Source: Chromera velia
Taxonomy: Eukaryota > Sar > Chromeraceae
Reading direction: 5' to 3'
Assembly: GCA_018398765.1 (NCBI GenBank)
Contig: JAHBMJ010000866.1
Location: forward strand, 1,421-34,202
DNA length: 32,782 nt
The position numbers and the translations under genes were made by a program. The notes under the pieces are model-generated. The model made no database searches. It was not told the origin of the DNA and worked only from the letters and a program-made list of their open reading frames with translations. The first letter of the stretch is position 1. Every line of letters starts with the position of its first letter. This document shows, one piece after another, positions 20,301 through 26,967 of the stretch.

Positions 20301-22338
20301 AGACTATAAGTTTGGAAAAAAAAAAAAAAACCTTAAATATTTTTTAAAGATAATTTTGAGTCGATGATCGAAATCTAACAGTCAAGTGAGAAAGAGATTC
20401 GAAACAAACAGAGATAAGGGTAAATCAACATTATGTGAGATTACATACATATTTACAGGATGAATAAGAATAAACTTTAATATTTCAATAAACAAAATGA
20501 AGCACACATTATATCCTAGAAAATAAGAACTTTTCCCTGCCTAACGTTAGAAGTATCCAGCTAGCTCTGGATATAGATAACGATGGCGCGTCATAGTCAT
20601 AGTCACAGCTCCCAAAGAATTTCTACTGCACATTGTGGGCCATTTGCGGCTTTGCACTGGTGAGCCTAGCTCTGGCCGCTCCCCCTTTAAGCTTTCCCAA
20701 AGTAGTGACCAGATTTGATTTGATAGGATTTGATTTGATTTAATTTGATTTGATTTGAGCTTTATGCTCAAATATGACCAGATTTGAGGTAGATTTGAGG
20801 TTGAAGTCTAGAGGTTACTGAGACCGTCACTCTCGACAGCACTGAAGACAAGATGACACAGTCGATACCACTAGCAAATCCTAGAAAGCCCCAGAGACAA
20901 GAAAATCACTAAAAACTAGACTAAAAGCTAAATTAAGACTCTCAAAAATAATGAGCTATTGTCAAAGCTAAGAGCTTATATAAGTTTTTATATTAAAGTC
21001 ATCGTAAAGAGTTATCTTAACTAGCATCTTAATTTAAGACTATAGAATTTTTACTTAACCATTCATAATTGTAACAAAATTTTACTAATTTTATGTCTCA
21101 AATTCCTTTCCAAACTGTGAACAAAAAAGCGGACCAAAACTTTAATATAGTTGAAAACTGCCAGTGCATGTACACTTCTCAACTTTTGATTCTCTAGTTT
21201 ATTTCAAAACTGCTATACTTAACTGATACTTAACTGCCAACGAAAAGGCGGACCTCTTTTTCACTGAACAGACATTTGGAAAAGCTTTTGGGCATTCATA
21301 TTCATGTGAAACCGATGAAAAATCTTTTTGTGATCTAGCTTTTTTTTTTTGTGCACAAAAAAGTGTGAAGACTCATTTGAGAGACTGGATGACGGATTGA
21401 CCTCGAAGATTTGAGGTTAAAGGGTCAGATTTGAAGTAGATTTGATAGGATTTGATGGGCCTTATCATACTTATCAATCAATCAATCAATACTAAAGTTT
21501 CTCAGGCCTAAGATTTGATTTGAGGTTAAGCATGGTTAAGCCCTACTTCAAATCAAATCAAATCAAATCTGGTCACTATCCCAAAGTCATATTTTCTCCG
21601 GTAGTCAAGCCCTAACTACGTTTATCAAAGAAAGATTCTGACTAGACTGCTAGCTAGACTGATATACTTCTAGATATTAATATACTTCTTTCAAAGTCTA
21701 GTTCAAAGTTGCACGCAATACCGGCATATTTACAACTTTCCGTTTTTTAACCTAGATGATCATCGATATTCATTAATTGATCCCGAGAGTCAAGCAAAGA
21801 CGTTGACATTGTCTCAGTCTGCCTTAGACTGCCTAGCTGACACAAAGTTCACAGACAAGGAATCCCAGACACCCCATGCAAATAGGTTTTGGCGCAGACC
21901 TGGGCACAGACACATGAATGCAAAGGGATATTCTGAGATCATGAATACACCATGTCGACAAAAGTCACGCATGACGCCTGAACTGCAGTGAAAACGCTGT
22001 TCAGTGGTAAACCTCTCATTTACGGTATGATTTACCTCTGTGGATCTCGAAAAAAGAGAGCTATGGAGGAAGTCTGATACGTGACTCCATTTCGATTCAC
22101 ACCTTTTTTTCATTCTCCCTCAGAGCCCCGTTGTTGCCCTTTGCCACGCACCAAACTCCGGGCTTCGAGGAAGTTCAGAGCTTTTGATTCCGGTTCCTAC
22201 CGAGAGACCGACAAGAGGATGGGAACGATGTTCAAAATTGGCGTGACAGGCGTAAATGCAGGAGGAGGAACGAAAGAAACACGAGACGTTCAAGCAAGCA
22301 TCAAAGGTTTTTTGAGGAACAAGGAAAAGGAAGGCTGA
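72..22338 (+). CDS. Multi-exon gene for a tandem-repeat protein, 5' end outside window
   Basis: I do not recognise this protein. At least 46 short exons can be placed by GT...(TG)CAG borders plus similarity between repeat units. The first 41 are all multiples of three with phase-0 borders and add up to about 520 residues. Five mixed-phase exons then add about 315 residues to a stop at 22336-22338. About 11 percent of the locus is coding. The repeat is roughly 40 residues: an acidic, proline-containing segment (exon A), then short amphipathic stretches (exons B and C), then an optional four-residue exon D. The B-C stretch (DAYNKVK then DALVALAK) looks helical. No membrane segment was seen in the placed exons; a signal peptide could lie upstream of the window. 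Exon similarity and matching phases support one transcript, but a split into two genes near 17.4 kb cannot be excluded. No function is proposed. Confidence 0.72.
733..884. repeat. (CT)n followed by (GT)n microsatellite in intron
   Basis: About 120 bases of CT with TGTC and CCCT interruptions run into about 30 bases of GT. It lies in the intron before the unit 1 A exon. The long Ser/Leu and Arg/Glu reading frames here are products of this repeat and are not genes. Confidence 0.95.
925..1567 (+). CDS. Repeat gene, unit 1 (exons A, B, C)
   Basis: A exon 925-1002 (26 residues) begins ETADADYEDPRD and ends LAEKDETTWK. B exon 1227-1247 encodes DAFMKTK. C exon 1544-1567 encodes NALKEAVE. Donors are gtcggc, gtcggt and gttcgt, and all three acceptors end in GCAG. 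The A exon carries the D-A-D-Y core, an early proline and the closing aromatic-Lys pair that recur in later units. No D exon was found before the next A exon. Confidence 0.82.
1865..3083 (+). CDS. Repeat gene, unit 2 (exons A, B, C, D)
   Basis: A exon 1865-1939 (25 residues) begins GSNVDADYAHPKD and ends LATKGEPYK, close to the consensus. B exon 2437-2457 encodes DAYGRVK. C exon 2657-2680 encodes KALEALAA. D exon 3072-3083 is only 12 nt and encodes VPCK between CCTGCAG and gttagt. The D call rests on its length, phase, a central cysteine shared with other D exons, and its place between C and the next A. The A-to-B intron holds the 2011-2275 compound microsatellite. Confidence 0.82.
2011..2275. 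repeat. Compound (TC)n(TG)n(AG)n microsatellite with a 63-bp internal duplication
   Basis: A TC tract (2011-2039), interrupted TG tract (2040-2211) and AG tract (2214-2273) lie in the unit 2 A-to-B intron. Inside the TG tract, a non-TG block starting TAGTTTATGTATGCATG occurs at 2069 and again at 2132. Confidence 0.95.
3255..4635 (+). CDS. Repeat gene, unit 3 (exons A, B, C, D)
   Basis: A exon 3255-3341 is the longest A exon (29 residues). It begins ERVDADVFDPRFPND and ends RLAKKDEELWE. B exon 3707-3727 encodes EAFKRMK. C exon 4231-4254 encodes SEFDLLAN. D exon 4624-4635 (12 nt) encodes AGCS, with the same central cysteine as VPCK and VQCE, followed by gtcagt. A short acidic stretch near 4350-4377 could be a further micro-exon, but it lacks a pyrimidine tract and I left it out. 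Confidence 0.8.
3467..3552. repeat. (TGTGTGTC)n tandem repeat
   Basis: An octamer tandem repeat in the unit 3 A-to-B intron that degrades into TGTC and TG at its right end. Confidence 0.95.
4080..4168. repeat. (CT)n then (GT)n microsatellite
   Basis: A CT tract switches to GT just upstream of the unit 3 C exon, the same CT-then-GT order seen at 733-884 and 2011-2211. Confidence 0.95.
4722..5333. repeat. 600-bp polypurine-rich tetranucleotide array
   Basis: Consecutive blocks of AAAG, ACAG, ACCG, AACG, AAAG, AAGG, AAGGG, AACG, AAGG and AAAG repeats fill most of the intron between unit 3 D and unit 4 A. The strand is purine-rich apart from the ACAG/ACCG/AACG blocks. The Lys/Glu and Ser/Phe frames of about 200 codons are artefacts of the repeat. 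Confidence 0.95.
5559..6522 (+). CDS. Repeat gene, unit 4 (exons A, B, C)
   Basis: A exon 5559-5633 (25 residues) begins DKVDQNHEDKQNP and ends NIANQGEPWQ. It lies in a frame without ATG, so it is invisible to a simple ORF search, and it aligns with the unit 7 A exon (also DKV...EP-aromatic). Its acceptor ATACAG has a weak pyrimidine tract. B exon 5987-6007 encodes AGFNRLK. C exon 6499-6522 encodes EAYDKLVE. A GCAG at 6328 followed by TGGAAA was not accepted as an exon because no in-frame donor gives a unit-like length. Confidence 0.76.
6787..7745 (+). CDS. Repeat gene, unit 5 (exons A, B, C)
   Basis: A exon 6787-6864 (26 residues) begins ASKVDAKFAHPND and ends ILANKGDTYK. B exon 7261-7281 encodes EAYNKVK. 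C exon 7722-7745 encodes DALVALAK. This unit and unit 6 are the closest pair, differing by a few residues per exon, and both use an unusual TTTCAG or CTCTCAG acceptor before exon C where most others use TGCAG. The pattern fits a recent duplication of a whole block. No D exon was found. Confidence 0.88.
7407..7448. repeat. (AG)n microsatellite
   Basis: A short AG tract with AAAG interruptions in the unit 5 B-to-C intron. Confidence 0.9.
7991..9133 (+). CDS. Repeat gene, unit 6 (exons A, B, C, D)
   Basis: A exon 7991-8065 (25 residues) begins DSKVDADFSHPTD and ends PLAKKGDPYK, the best match to the family consensus. B exon 8379-8399 encodes DAYNKVK. C exon 8673-8696 encodes DALVAMGK with a gtgagt donor. 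D exon 9122-9133 (12 nt) encodes VQCE between CTTGCAG and a perfect gtaagt donor, the clearest of the 12-nt exons. The A-B-C stretch is predicted by eye to give a Pro-broken acidic loop followed by an amphipathic helix. Confidence 0.88.
8503..8534. repeat. (GAGT)n microsatellite
   Basis: About eight GAGT repeats just upstream of the unit 6 C exon; a similar GAGT tract occurs at 15567-15611. Confidence 0.9.
9434..10857 (+). CDS. Repeat gene, unit 7 (exons A, B, C, D)
   Basis: A exon 9434-9517 (28 residues) begins DKVMEHFDDPQDP and ends RLASINEPYK. B exon 10088-10108 encodes DAYKRMK. C exon 10454-10474 is one codon shorter than usual and encodes EAIIKLN. D exon 10846-10857 (12 nt) encodes KDVW, lacking the cysteine of the other D exons. 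Donors are gtgcgt, gtgagc, gtcagt and gtcagt. This is the last unit that keeps the full four-exon order clearly. Confidence 0.83.
10347..10445. repeat. (CT)n and (CTGT)n microsatellite
   Basis: CT repeat followed by CTGT repeat, ending eight bases before the unit 7 C exon, so it serves as that exon's pyrimidine tract. Confidence 0.93.
11350..12345 (+). CDS. Repeat gene, unit 8 (divergent; A, B and a 12-nt exon)
   Basis: A-like exon 11350-11412 (21 residues) begins STGDGQSKCYLD and ends KNLKWK. It keeps the closing aromatic-Lys but loses the VDAD core and gains a cysteine. B-like exon 11901-11921 encodes DIASNLE. A 12-nt exon 12334-12345 encodes KTNF before gtcagt; a shifted donor gtaagt four bases downstream is stronger by consensus but would break the phase. 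No 24-nt C exon could be found. Confidence 0.65.
11612..11722. repeat. (ACAG)n and (GATA)n microsatellite
   Basis: GACA repeats pass into GATA repeats in the unit 8 A-to-B intron. Confidence 0.9.
12797..13508 (+). CDS. Repeat gene, unit 9 (divergent)
   Basis: A-like exon 12797-12880 (28 residues) begins LTQQQHQEIDTEL, contains LNPYK and ends PLK. An alternative donor at 12869 would shorten it by four codons. B-like exon 13283-13303 encodes TAMVGMK before gtcgat. A 12-nt exon 13497-13508 encodes AVYA before gtgtga. The last two rest mainly on phase, length and order, so they are less certain than those of units 1-7. Confidence 0.55.
13719..14257 (+). CDS. Repeat gene, unit 10 (divergent, two exons)
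   Basis: A-like exon 13719-13781 (21 residues) begins ANIFGPKGGES and ends QPKFK. It has the same length as the unit 8 A exon and again closes with aromatic-Lys. Exon 14234-14257 (24 nt) encodes KYIKGLTK, combining B-like and C-like character, with donor gtcagt. No further exon could be seen before the next A exon. Confidence 0.65.
14482..15484 (+). CDS. Repeat gene, unit 11 (divergent)
   Basis: A-like exon 14482-14559 (26 residues) begins MKTEICDTKDENPC and ends DAGESYR, followed by gtccgt. It has two cysteines and the closing ES-aromatic-basic pattern. B-like exon 14938-14958 encodes NAQKTMT. Exon 15428-15484 encodes 19 residues, beginning NKYWELKTKLAEI and ending PKYLE. It is much longer than an ordinary C exon and strongly helix-like. 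Confidence 0.68.
15567..15803. repeat. (GAGT)n, (TTTC)n and (TTCC)n microsatellites
   Basis: A GAGT tract at 15567-15611, then from 15668 a TTTC/TGTC tract becoming TTCC. All lie in the intron after the 15428-15484 exon. Confidence 0.92.
15948..15994 (+). CDS. Possible additional exon of the repeat gene
   Basis: A CATGCAG acceptor and a gaag/gtgcac donor enclose 47 nt. One frame reads RQAFNEDERSRE, like a B exon. However, 47 nt is not a multiple of three and would break the phase-0 rule of the surrounding exons. Using the internal acceptor before 15956 gives 39 nt and keeps phase, but the peptide is then Arg/Lys-rich. It may be skipped entirely; transcript data are needed. Confidence 0.35.
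16446..17338 (+). CDS. Repeat gene, unit 12 (last, divergent)
   Basis: Exon 16446-16514 (23 residues) begins EKQVSCWLSPFEF and ends KRISLRL. Its Cys-aromatic-Leu...Asp-Gly-Lys order resembles the unit 8 A exon (CYLDAKGKNL). Exon 16860-16871 (12 nt) encodes RSQG with a gtgagt donor. Exon 17312-17338 (27 nt) encodes QTITKGVQK, which recalls KYIKGLTK of unit 10. For the first exon a donor after only nine bases (gtcagt at 16455) is an alternative. Confidence 0.58.
17340..17396. repeat. (CAGA)n(GA)n microsatellite at a splice donor
   Basis: The tract begins directly at the donor (gtcaga) of the 17312-17338 exon, so the first intron bases are part of the repeat. Confidence 0.92.
17563..17823 (+). 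CDS. C-terminal region of repeat gene, exons 1 and 2
   Basis: Exon 17563-17719 starts phase 0 after CCACGCAG. It reads LLYCGTRYKGYTTKSKG, then a helix-like IVNQLLQAADDSPNR and a strand-like SVGVNYFNEG with LFVVVY; the frame closes at 17731. A donor gtgtct leaving phase 1 joins a 22-nt exon at 17802-17823 (SSEPDER; acceptor TTTTAAAG, donor gtacaa), which leaves phase 2 and so matches the next exon at 18285. The short exon is inferred from this phase chain. The module repeat is no longer visible here, and introns switch from all phase 0 to mixed phase. Confidence 0.5.
18285..18416 (+). CDS. C-terminal region of repeat gene, exon 3
   Basis: A 132-nt exon with acceptor CCCCTCAG and donor gtaagt, phase 2 on both sides. 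It reads FALPAVEAPSDW, then a basic SSKKCSRGKQAADERKE, then YLSLFLALEK across the junction. The reading continues directly into the next exon at 19110, where AA plus A restores a lysine codon. No family was recognised. Confidence 0.68.
19110..19545 (+). CDS. C-terminal region of repeat gene, exon 4
   Basis: This is the longest exon of the gene, entered after CTTGGCAG with phase 2. It begins LSFDAPDQDELDNFC and contains NDWTNALDECGSGGP, a Lys-rich helical segment and several cysteines. Two 3' ends are possible. Reading through gives QRKKK and a stop at 19543-19545. Splicing at gtaaga after 19531 (phase 1) joins the exon at 22124 in frame, leaving a 2.6-kb intron with the transposon. A third donor at 19313 also has phase 1. 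Confidence 0.72.
19546..20694. other. AT-rich segment, no gene seen
   Basis: Composition drops sharply in GC compared with the flanks. It holds a 15-base A run near 20317 and many short AT words but no ORF of note, splice-supported exon or long repeat. Most likely it is intron sequence or older inserted DNA next to the transposon. Confidence 0.6.
20703..21578. mobile_element. Non-autonomous DNA transposon, hAT-like MITE (876 bp)
   Basis: The ends are perfect inverted repeats of 22 bp, beginning TAGTGACCAGATTTG at 20703 and its complement ending at 21578. They are flanked by an exact 8-bp direct repeat TCCCAAAG at 20695-20702 and 21579-21586. An 8-bp target duplication and ends of the form YARNG are hallmarks of the hAT superfamily. 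Subterminal AGATTTGA words recur at both ends, as transposase-binding repeats often do. There is no ORF long enough for a transposase, so any movement would need an enzyme supplied elsewhere. It lies in the presumed last intron of the repeat gene. Confidence 0.82.
21587..22123. other. Intron remainder between transposon and terminal exon
   Basis: AT-rich until about 21790, then back to the usual base composition. No exon, RNA gene or long repeat is visible. The last bases form the pyrimidine-rich acceptor of the 22124 exon. Confidence 0.5.
22124..22338 (+). CDS. Probable terminal exon of repeat gene
   Basis: An acceptor with a long pyrimidine tract (TTCTCCCTCAG) opens a frame of 70 residues ending in TGA at 22336-22338. 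It contains KFRAFDSGSYRETDKRM, then MFKIGVTGVNAGGG, then DVQASIKGFLRNKEKEG. The incoming phase (codon position 2) matches the phase-1 donors at 19313 and 19532, so it can follow the 19110 exon. It could instead belong to a separate small gene; no start codon or promoter supports that directly. Confidence 0.5.
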
Positions 22339-23885
22339 ATCGACACGGAGACAAAGATGCCCGCCCAGGCTTTCTGATTTCTCTCTCGTTCATCACTCTC
22401 ACGGGGAAGGATCACTTTTGATGCATCCATCGGCGAGCCCCTCCATACCGTTCTCGGGGTCACCCATCAGGAAAGAGAGTCAACACCCGCACTTTCAACA
22501 GCAGAAGCTCCTCTGTTAAGGCTTTCTTCTCTTGGTTTCTCATACTGCTACTGAAAGCCCAAAAGGGAAACCTCTCTTTAAATCGACTGCTGGTTTGATG
22601 AGGCTGCCAAAATACATCTCTCTTCGCATAAGCACTTTCGCCGCCGCCACTGACACGCGATTGCGTGTGCACCCACCCACCGTTGAACGACGACACCCCC
22701 ATGCATCCCCATCCCAATTCCCCTCCCTCACGCACTCCTTCCAACGTTTTCCATACAGGACATTCGGATGAGGCACCGCAATGCTGGCAGACGGAAAGAA
22801 CGCGTTACACACAGACAAGGGTACGGCTTTCTCCGACTCGCAAAAAAAACATGAAGCACACAAAAAAGGCGATGCGGAGGAACGCCGCGGGAACCGACGA
22901 CAGCTGGACAGACTTGTAAGTTTCTTCCTGCTTTCTTTGTTCAAGTAAACGGCAGACAAAATACAAACAGACAGACAGAGAGACAGGCAAACAGACAGAC
23001 AGACAGACTATATGTTTCTTCTTCTTCTCCCTCCTTCTCTTCAGACAGACAGACAGACAGACAGACAGACAGGCAAACAGACAGACAGACTATATGTTGC
23101 TTCTTCTTCTCCCTCCTTCTCTTCAGACAGACAGACAGACAGACAGGCAAACAGACACACAGACTGGAGCACCAGGCTGTGTGCCAAGCAAAAAGAGAGA
23201 TCACTTTCCCCGACAAAGGAAGAGATCCCGGACAAAGATGGGCCGACTTTGAGTAGTTCCAGGATCAAATCATGGATGCTCTCTCCGCACAAACTTTGCA
23301 CTTCGCTGCGTACATCAATCACTCAACGTCCGCTTTGTGAATGGCAGCAGCCCCACGGTGCGTCCTTTCAAATCGCCGCACCTCCTGACAGACCCGTCTG
23401 CAGCAAACACGCGAACGCGAGAGAGATGCAGGGAGACAGATCTACACTTCAGAAGGACAGGAAGAGACGCAGTCGCAGAGACGGAGCGACAGGGGCACCG
23501 CATGCGAAAACAGTGGTGCACCACGCTAACAAGCAAGCAAGCAAGAGCGGAAGAAAGCGGAAGGAACAGCCGGCAGGGAGGGACAGAATGAATTTGCTTG
23601 CACGATCATGGGGAGAAAAAGAAAAGGTCATCGGTTGGCGGCAGACTGAAGACAGCGGAAGGATCAAAGAAAGACGGACGAAGAGACAAGAAGAATGAAT
23701 GCATGCAAGGAGAGAAAAGACGACTACAGATGCAGAGAAATATCCACATTGAGAAGAAGCAGACTGAAGGGAGAAGACTCAGGCGGGAAAACAAAGGGGG
23801 GGGCACGAAGCAAAGAAACTGCAGAAGGAGACGAAACAATATGAGGCAACGAATGCCCTTCGTAAAATACTGATTTACCGTTACT
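22339..23885. other. Intergenic region, no confident gene
   Basis: A possible + strand exon lies at about 22760-22917. It has a good acceptor (TTCCATACAG) and a strong donor (CTTgtaagt), and one frame reads NAAGTDDSWTDL at its end, but it is basic and unlike its neighbours. It could be an untranslated exon. The rest holds the compound repeat at 22966-23164 and Arg/Lys-rich frames that do not look coding. Confidence 0.5.
22966..23164. repeat. Compound minisatellite, CAGA tracts alternating with a pyrimidine block
   Basis: A unit of CAGA repeats, GGCAAACAGACAGAC, TATATGTT and a CTTCTTCTTCTCCCTCC block occurs with TATATG at 23009 and 23091 (82-bp period). A third partial copy starts near 23126. 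Confidence 0.9.
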
Positions 23886-26800
23886 TCAGTTGTCCTCGAT
23901 GGGGATGTCCAACACAAGCACCAGACGGACGAGGCCGAGGCCGGTCCCCTCGATCCGAGGGGACCGATGCACGATGCCCGGCCGATGCAGGAGGGAATCC
24001 CCCCGGGCGGTCTCGCCTCTTCCCTTGAAGAGGGCGACGTCGTGGTGAGTCAGAGACTGGGCGCGCTTGGAATCGGAACGGCGCCTTCGGAGGGTCTCTT
24101 CTGAGAAATCAGGATGGACCCACTCAGTGCAGGGCCCTCTGTACGTGGTGACCAGACGGAAGTCGACACAGTCCTGGTGCCAGTACTGGCAGCTGTTGTC
24201 CTGCACGCACTCCAATTTCACACGCACAGTCTCTGAACCCGACACTTCAGCGAAGACTCTGACAAGCTCGGCTATGTCAGCAGCCAACGCTTGGGTGTGT
24301 TCGTCTGAGAGAGCGCGGCGCCCTCGGGATTTGCCCAGCAATAGCCCCTTTCGGATTGTCGTCACTGCGTTTGCAGGCTTCACAATGCTGGTGAAGCTCG
24401 GCAAAGTTGCTGCTGTGAGTTCAGGACTAGACAGGGCGGAGACAAAGACGGGAGGGGCCTCACGGCGCCACACTGCTAGCTGCACTTCTTTTTTGTGGAT
24501 GACCTTCAGCTCACTCGATCGAGGCACGAAGACGAGGGCCTCTGTCCCCGACTTCATCTGGGCACTGCGGTCGTCGGGAGACGTCACGGCCAACAGAGGG
24601 GTGTCGACCCTCTTTCTCTTCCCCCCTCCCGCCTTCCCTGACTCGTTTTCTTTCACTGTCCCCCCCCCCGACGCAGGAGGCATCTCTTCATCCTCTTCTT
24701 CTTCTTCATCCTCTCCATCTTCCTCCTCCTCTCCACCGCCTGCCTCTTGGAGGTCAAAAAATTCCCCCCCAAAGAAAACGTCCTCCATCTCCTTCCACTG
24801 TGCCGGACCCCCCTCCGTCTCCTCATCTGTCAGCAATGCTGCCTCGAGCTCTTGCAGGATACGGGGTTTGTCCAGTCCGATGCCAATAAAGACAAGCTCG
24901 GACTCCCGATCCCCATTCACTGCATGCCACTGCCCCTCTGACACCAACTCCTGGTGCTTCTCCCTGTCCTCCTCATTCCATTCCTCCTCGGGGACCGCAA
25001 TCAAATAGGGCTCCCCTGTAGGCACTAACTCCATGTGCCGCCCAGCGGAATGGAACGACACCGGGTACGCGTGGGCACTCGCCACCCACATCTGCCCCTT
25101 CGATCGGACGACGCCGAGGAACGCGCCGTCAGCAGGCGCAGGGGCGGCGTTTCCATAAATGTTTCTCTTTTTGTTGCCTGCTGCCACCGATGTGGCATAA
25201 TTCCCGAACCCCTTCAGGGCTTCCTTCAGTCTGGCGGGGTGGAACGGTTTCTCCTTGTTGCGGAAGACCACACTCGAGATTCCGTACTCCTCTGTCTCGG
25301 GAGTGTGCCCCCCCCCCTCCTGGGACAGTTGCAGCTCCTGCTGCCACCCTGCCGACGCCTCTGCCTCTTCCATGTTGAAGAGACCTGCACGGGGCAATGT
25401 TGGAGCCTTCTCTTTTTCAAAGAATGATAACAGGAAGAAGGCAAAGAAGAAAAAAACCTGACTTTTGCCGAGGCTTGCAGGGAAAAAAAAAACGATGGAT
25501 CCATCTGAAGAATGTCGACAATCGCTCCTCATAGACAACATACGCGAAGAAAAGAAGAGTCCACCATCTTTCTTTTCACACAGACTGCTCAAAGAGGGTA
25601 TTCCTCATCAAAGCAAAGCAGGGAGAGAGACGTACAGCGTTCTCTATCCATTCCATCATTCGCTCTGTATCTTTCCTTCATTCATTAACACACCCACCTG
25701 TGTTCACAACAGCAGACAGAGGCACATCTCCAAAGAAAGCCTCTGAAGGCACGATGATCTTTGCCTTCGGGTTCAGCTTCTCGATCAGTGTGCGGATCTC
25801 CTCAATCTCCTTTTTGTTCTTCACCATGTGGGCTTTGCTGAGAAGAATCACGTCAGCGAACTCAATCTGGTCGAGCCACAACTGCGCGATGCTCCGCTCA
25901 TCCACATTCTCCTCCTTCTCCTCATCCCCTCCCTCTTCCTCCTCGCTTTTCTGGTCTTTCTTCAATCCCGTATTGCCCACCATCTTTGCCGTGTTCTCCT
26001 CTGCCAGCGTCTCGAGGCTCCCGAGGACCTCGTAGATGTTCAACGCATCCACCACTGTCACCATGGTATCCAGACGCGCAAAGTGGGACAGAGACTTCAA
26101 CTCTTTCAGGGCACCTGCTGCCTGCAGTGCAATTCCAGCAAGTCACGTTGATGGATGGATCCAGGGAGAGAGGGCAGCAGGGGGGTCGAGAGCGGCGAAC
26201 ATGCAGCCAAAACGACTAGGAAGGAGATGAAGACAAACAGGAGAGCTCGAGACGGAGGGAGCGGAAAAGGTCAGTACATGAGAGAGTTGACACAGCTGCC
26301 AAGGGAACAAGCAGGCGAAGGCAGTCTGAAAAGTAAACGAGAGTACCAAAAAAAGGTTCCGATAAGCAGAGAGTCTTCAAAGCATGGAGACGGACACATG
26401 AGTCACGCACCTCCTCTTCATCTCCCTCCTCTGGGATCTCTTCGAGACGACACACTTCCTCATCCGTCTCCTCAACCTCCCCTTCTACCTCCATCACGAA
26501 GGTCTGGGCCACTGGTAAGGGCTCAGAGATTCCTGTGGACTCAATCACCAGGTAGTCGAATGCGTGCTCCTCACTGAGGGCCTTGACGGTTTTCAGGAGG
26601 TCTCCGCGGAGGGTGCAGCAGATGCATCCATTGTGCAGCTCCACCATCGTGGCTTCCTCTTGAATAAGTCTGGAGTTTTTGATTTCTGAAGCATCTAGGT
26701 TGATCTCTCCCATGTCGTTCACAATCACGGCGACCTTGAGCGGCGCCTTTTTCTTTTTCTTCCCCTCCCCCTTCTCATTTTCTCCAGCGAGACGGAGAAT

Positions 26801-26938
26801 TCGCTTGAGGAGGGTGGTCTTCCCCGCTCCAAGGAAACCAGAGAGAACGGTGACAGGAAGTTTCTCATCGCCACCGGACTGAGAGGCTACGACCCCCTTT
26901 CGAGTCTGTGGCATGTCAGGCTGACGCACTGATTTCAT
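23886..26938 (-). CDS. CobW/COG0523 GTPase fused to a DUF1826 domain
   Basis: Three exons, 26938-26411, 26121-25698 and 25384-23886, join in phase (0 then 1) to an 816-residue protein. Introns are gtgcgt...CTGCAG and gtgggt...GTGCAG. The GTPase part has the P-loop GFLGAGKTT (34-42), the family's GCICC metal motif (104-108) and ESTG (133-136), then VTVVDA. Where NKxD is expected it has SKAH. The second junction restores VVNTGLFNMEEA, typical of CobW proteins. The CobW C-terminal domain spans about 352-504. An acidic run (536-551) and basic patch GKRKR lead to DUF1826 (about 613-811), with WHQD, TYRGP-TEW and GIVHRSP. COG0523 proteins are GTP-dependent metal chaperones, several for zinc. The start is the ATG at 26938, since the longer frame begins with GTG. 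Confidence 0.9.
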
Positions 26939-26967
26939 CTTGAAAGCAGTGCGAGCGAACAACTTGA

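Noticed and set aside
24067-25008. 313-codon + strand frame over the CobW-DUF1826 gene
   Set aside because: It is the antisense shadow of the long third exon, with Ser-rich composition from the acidic linker; the minus strand has the recognised domains and splice sites.
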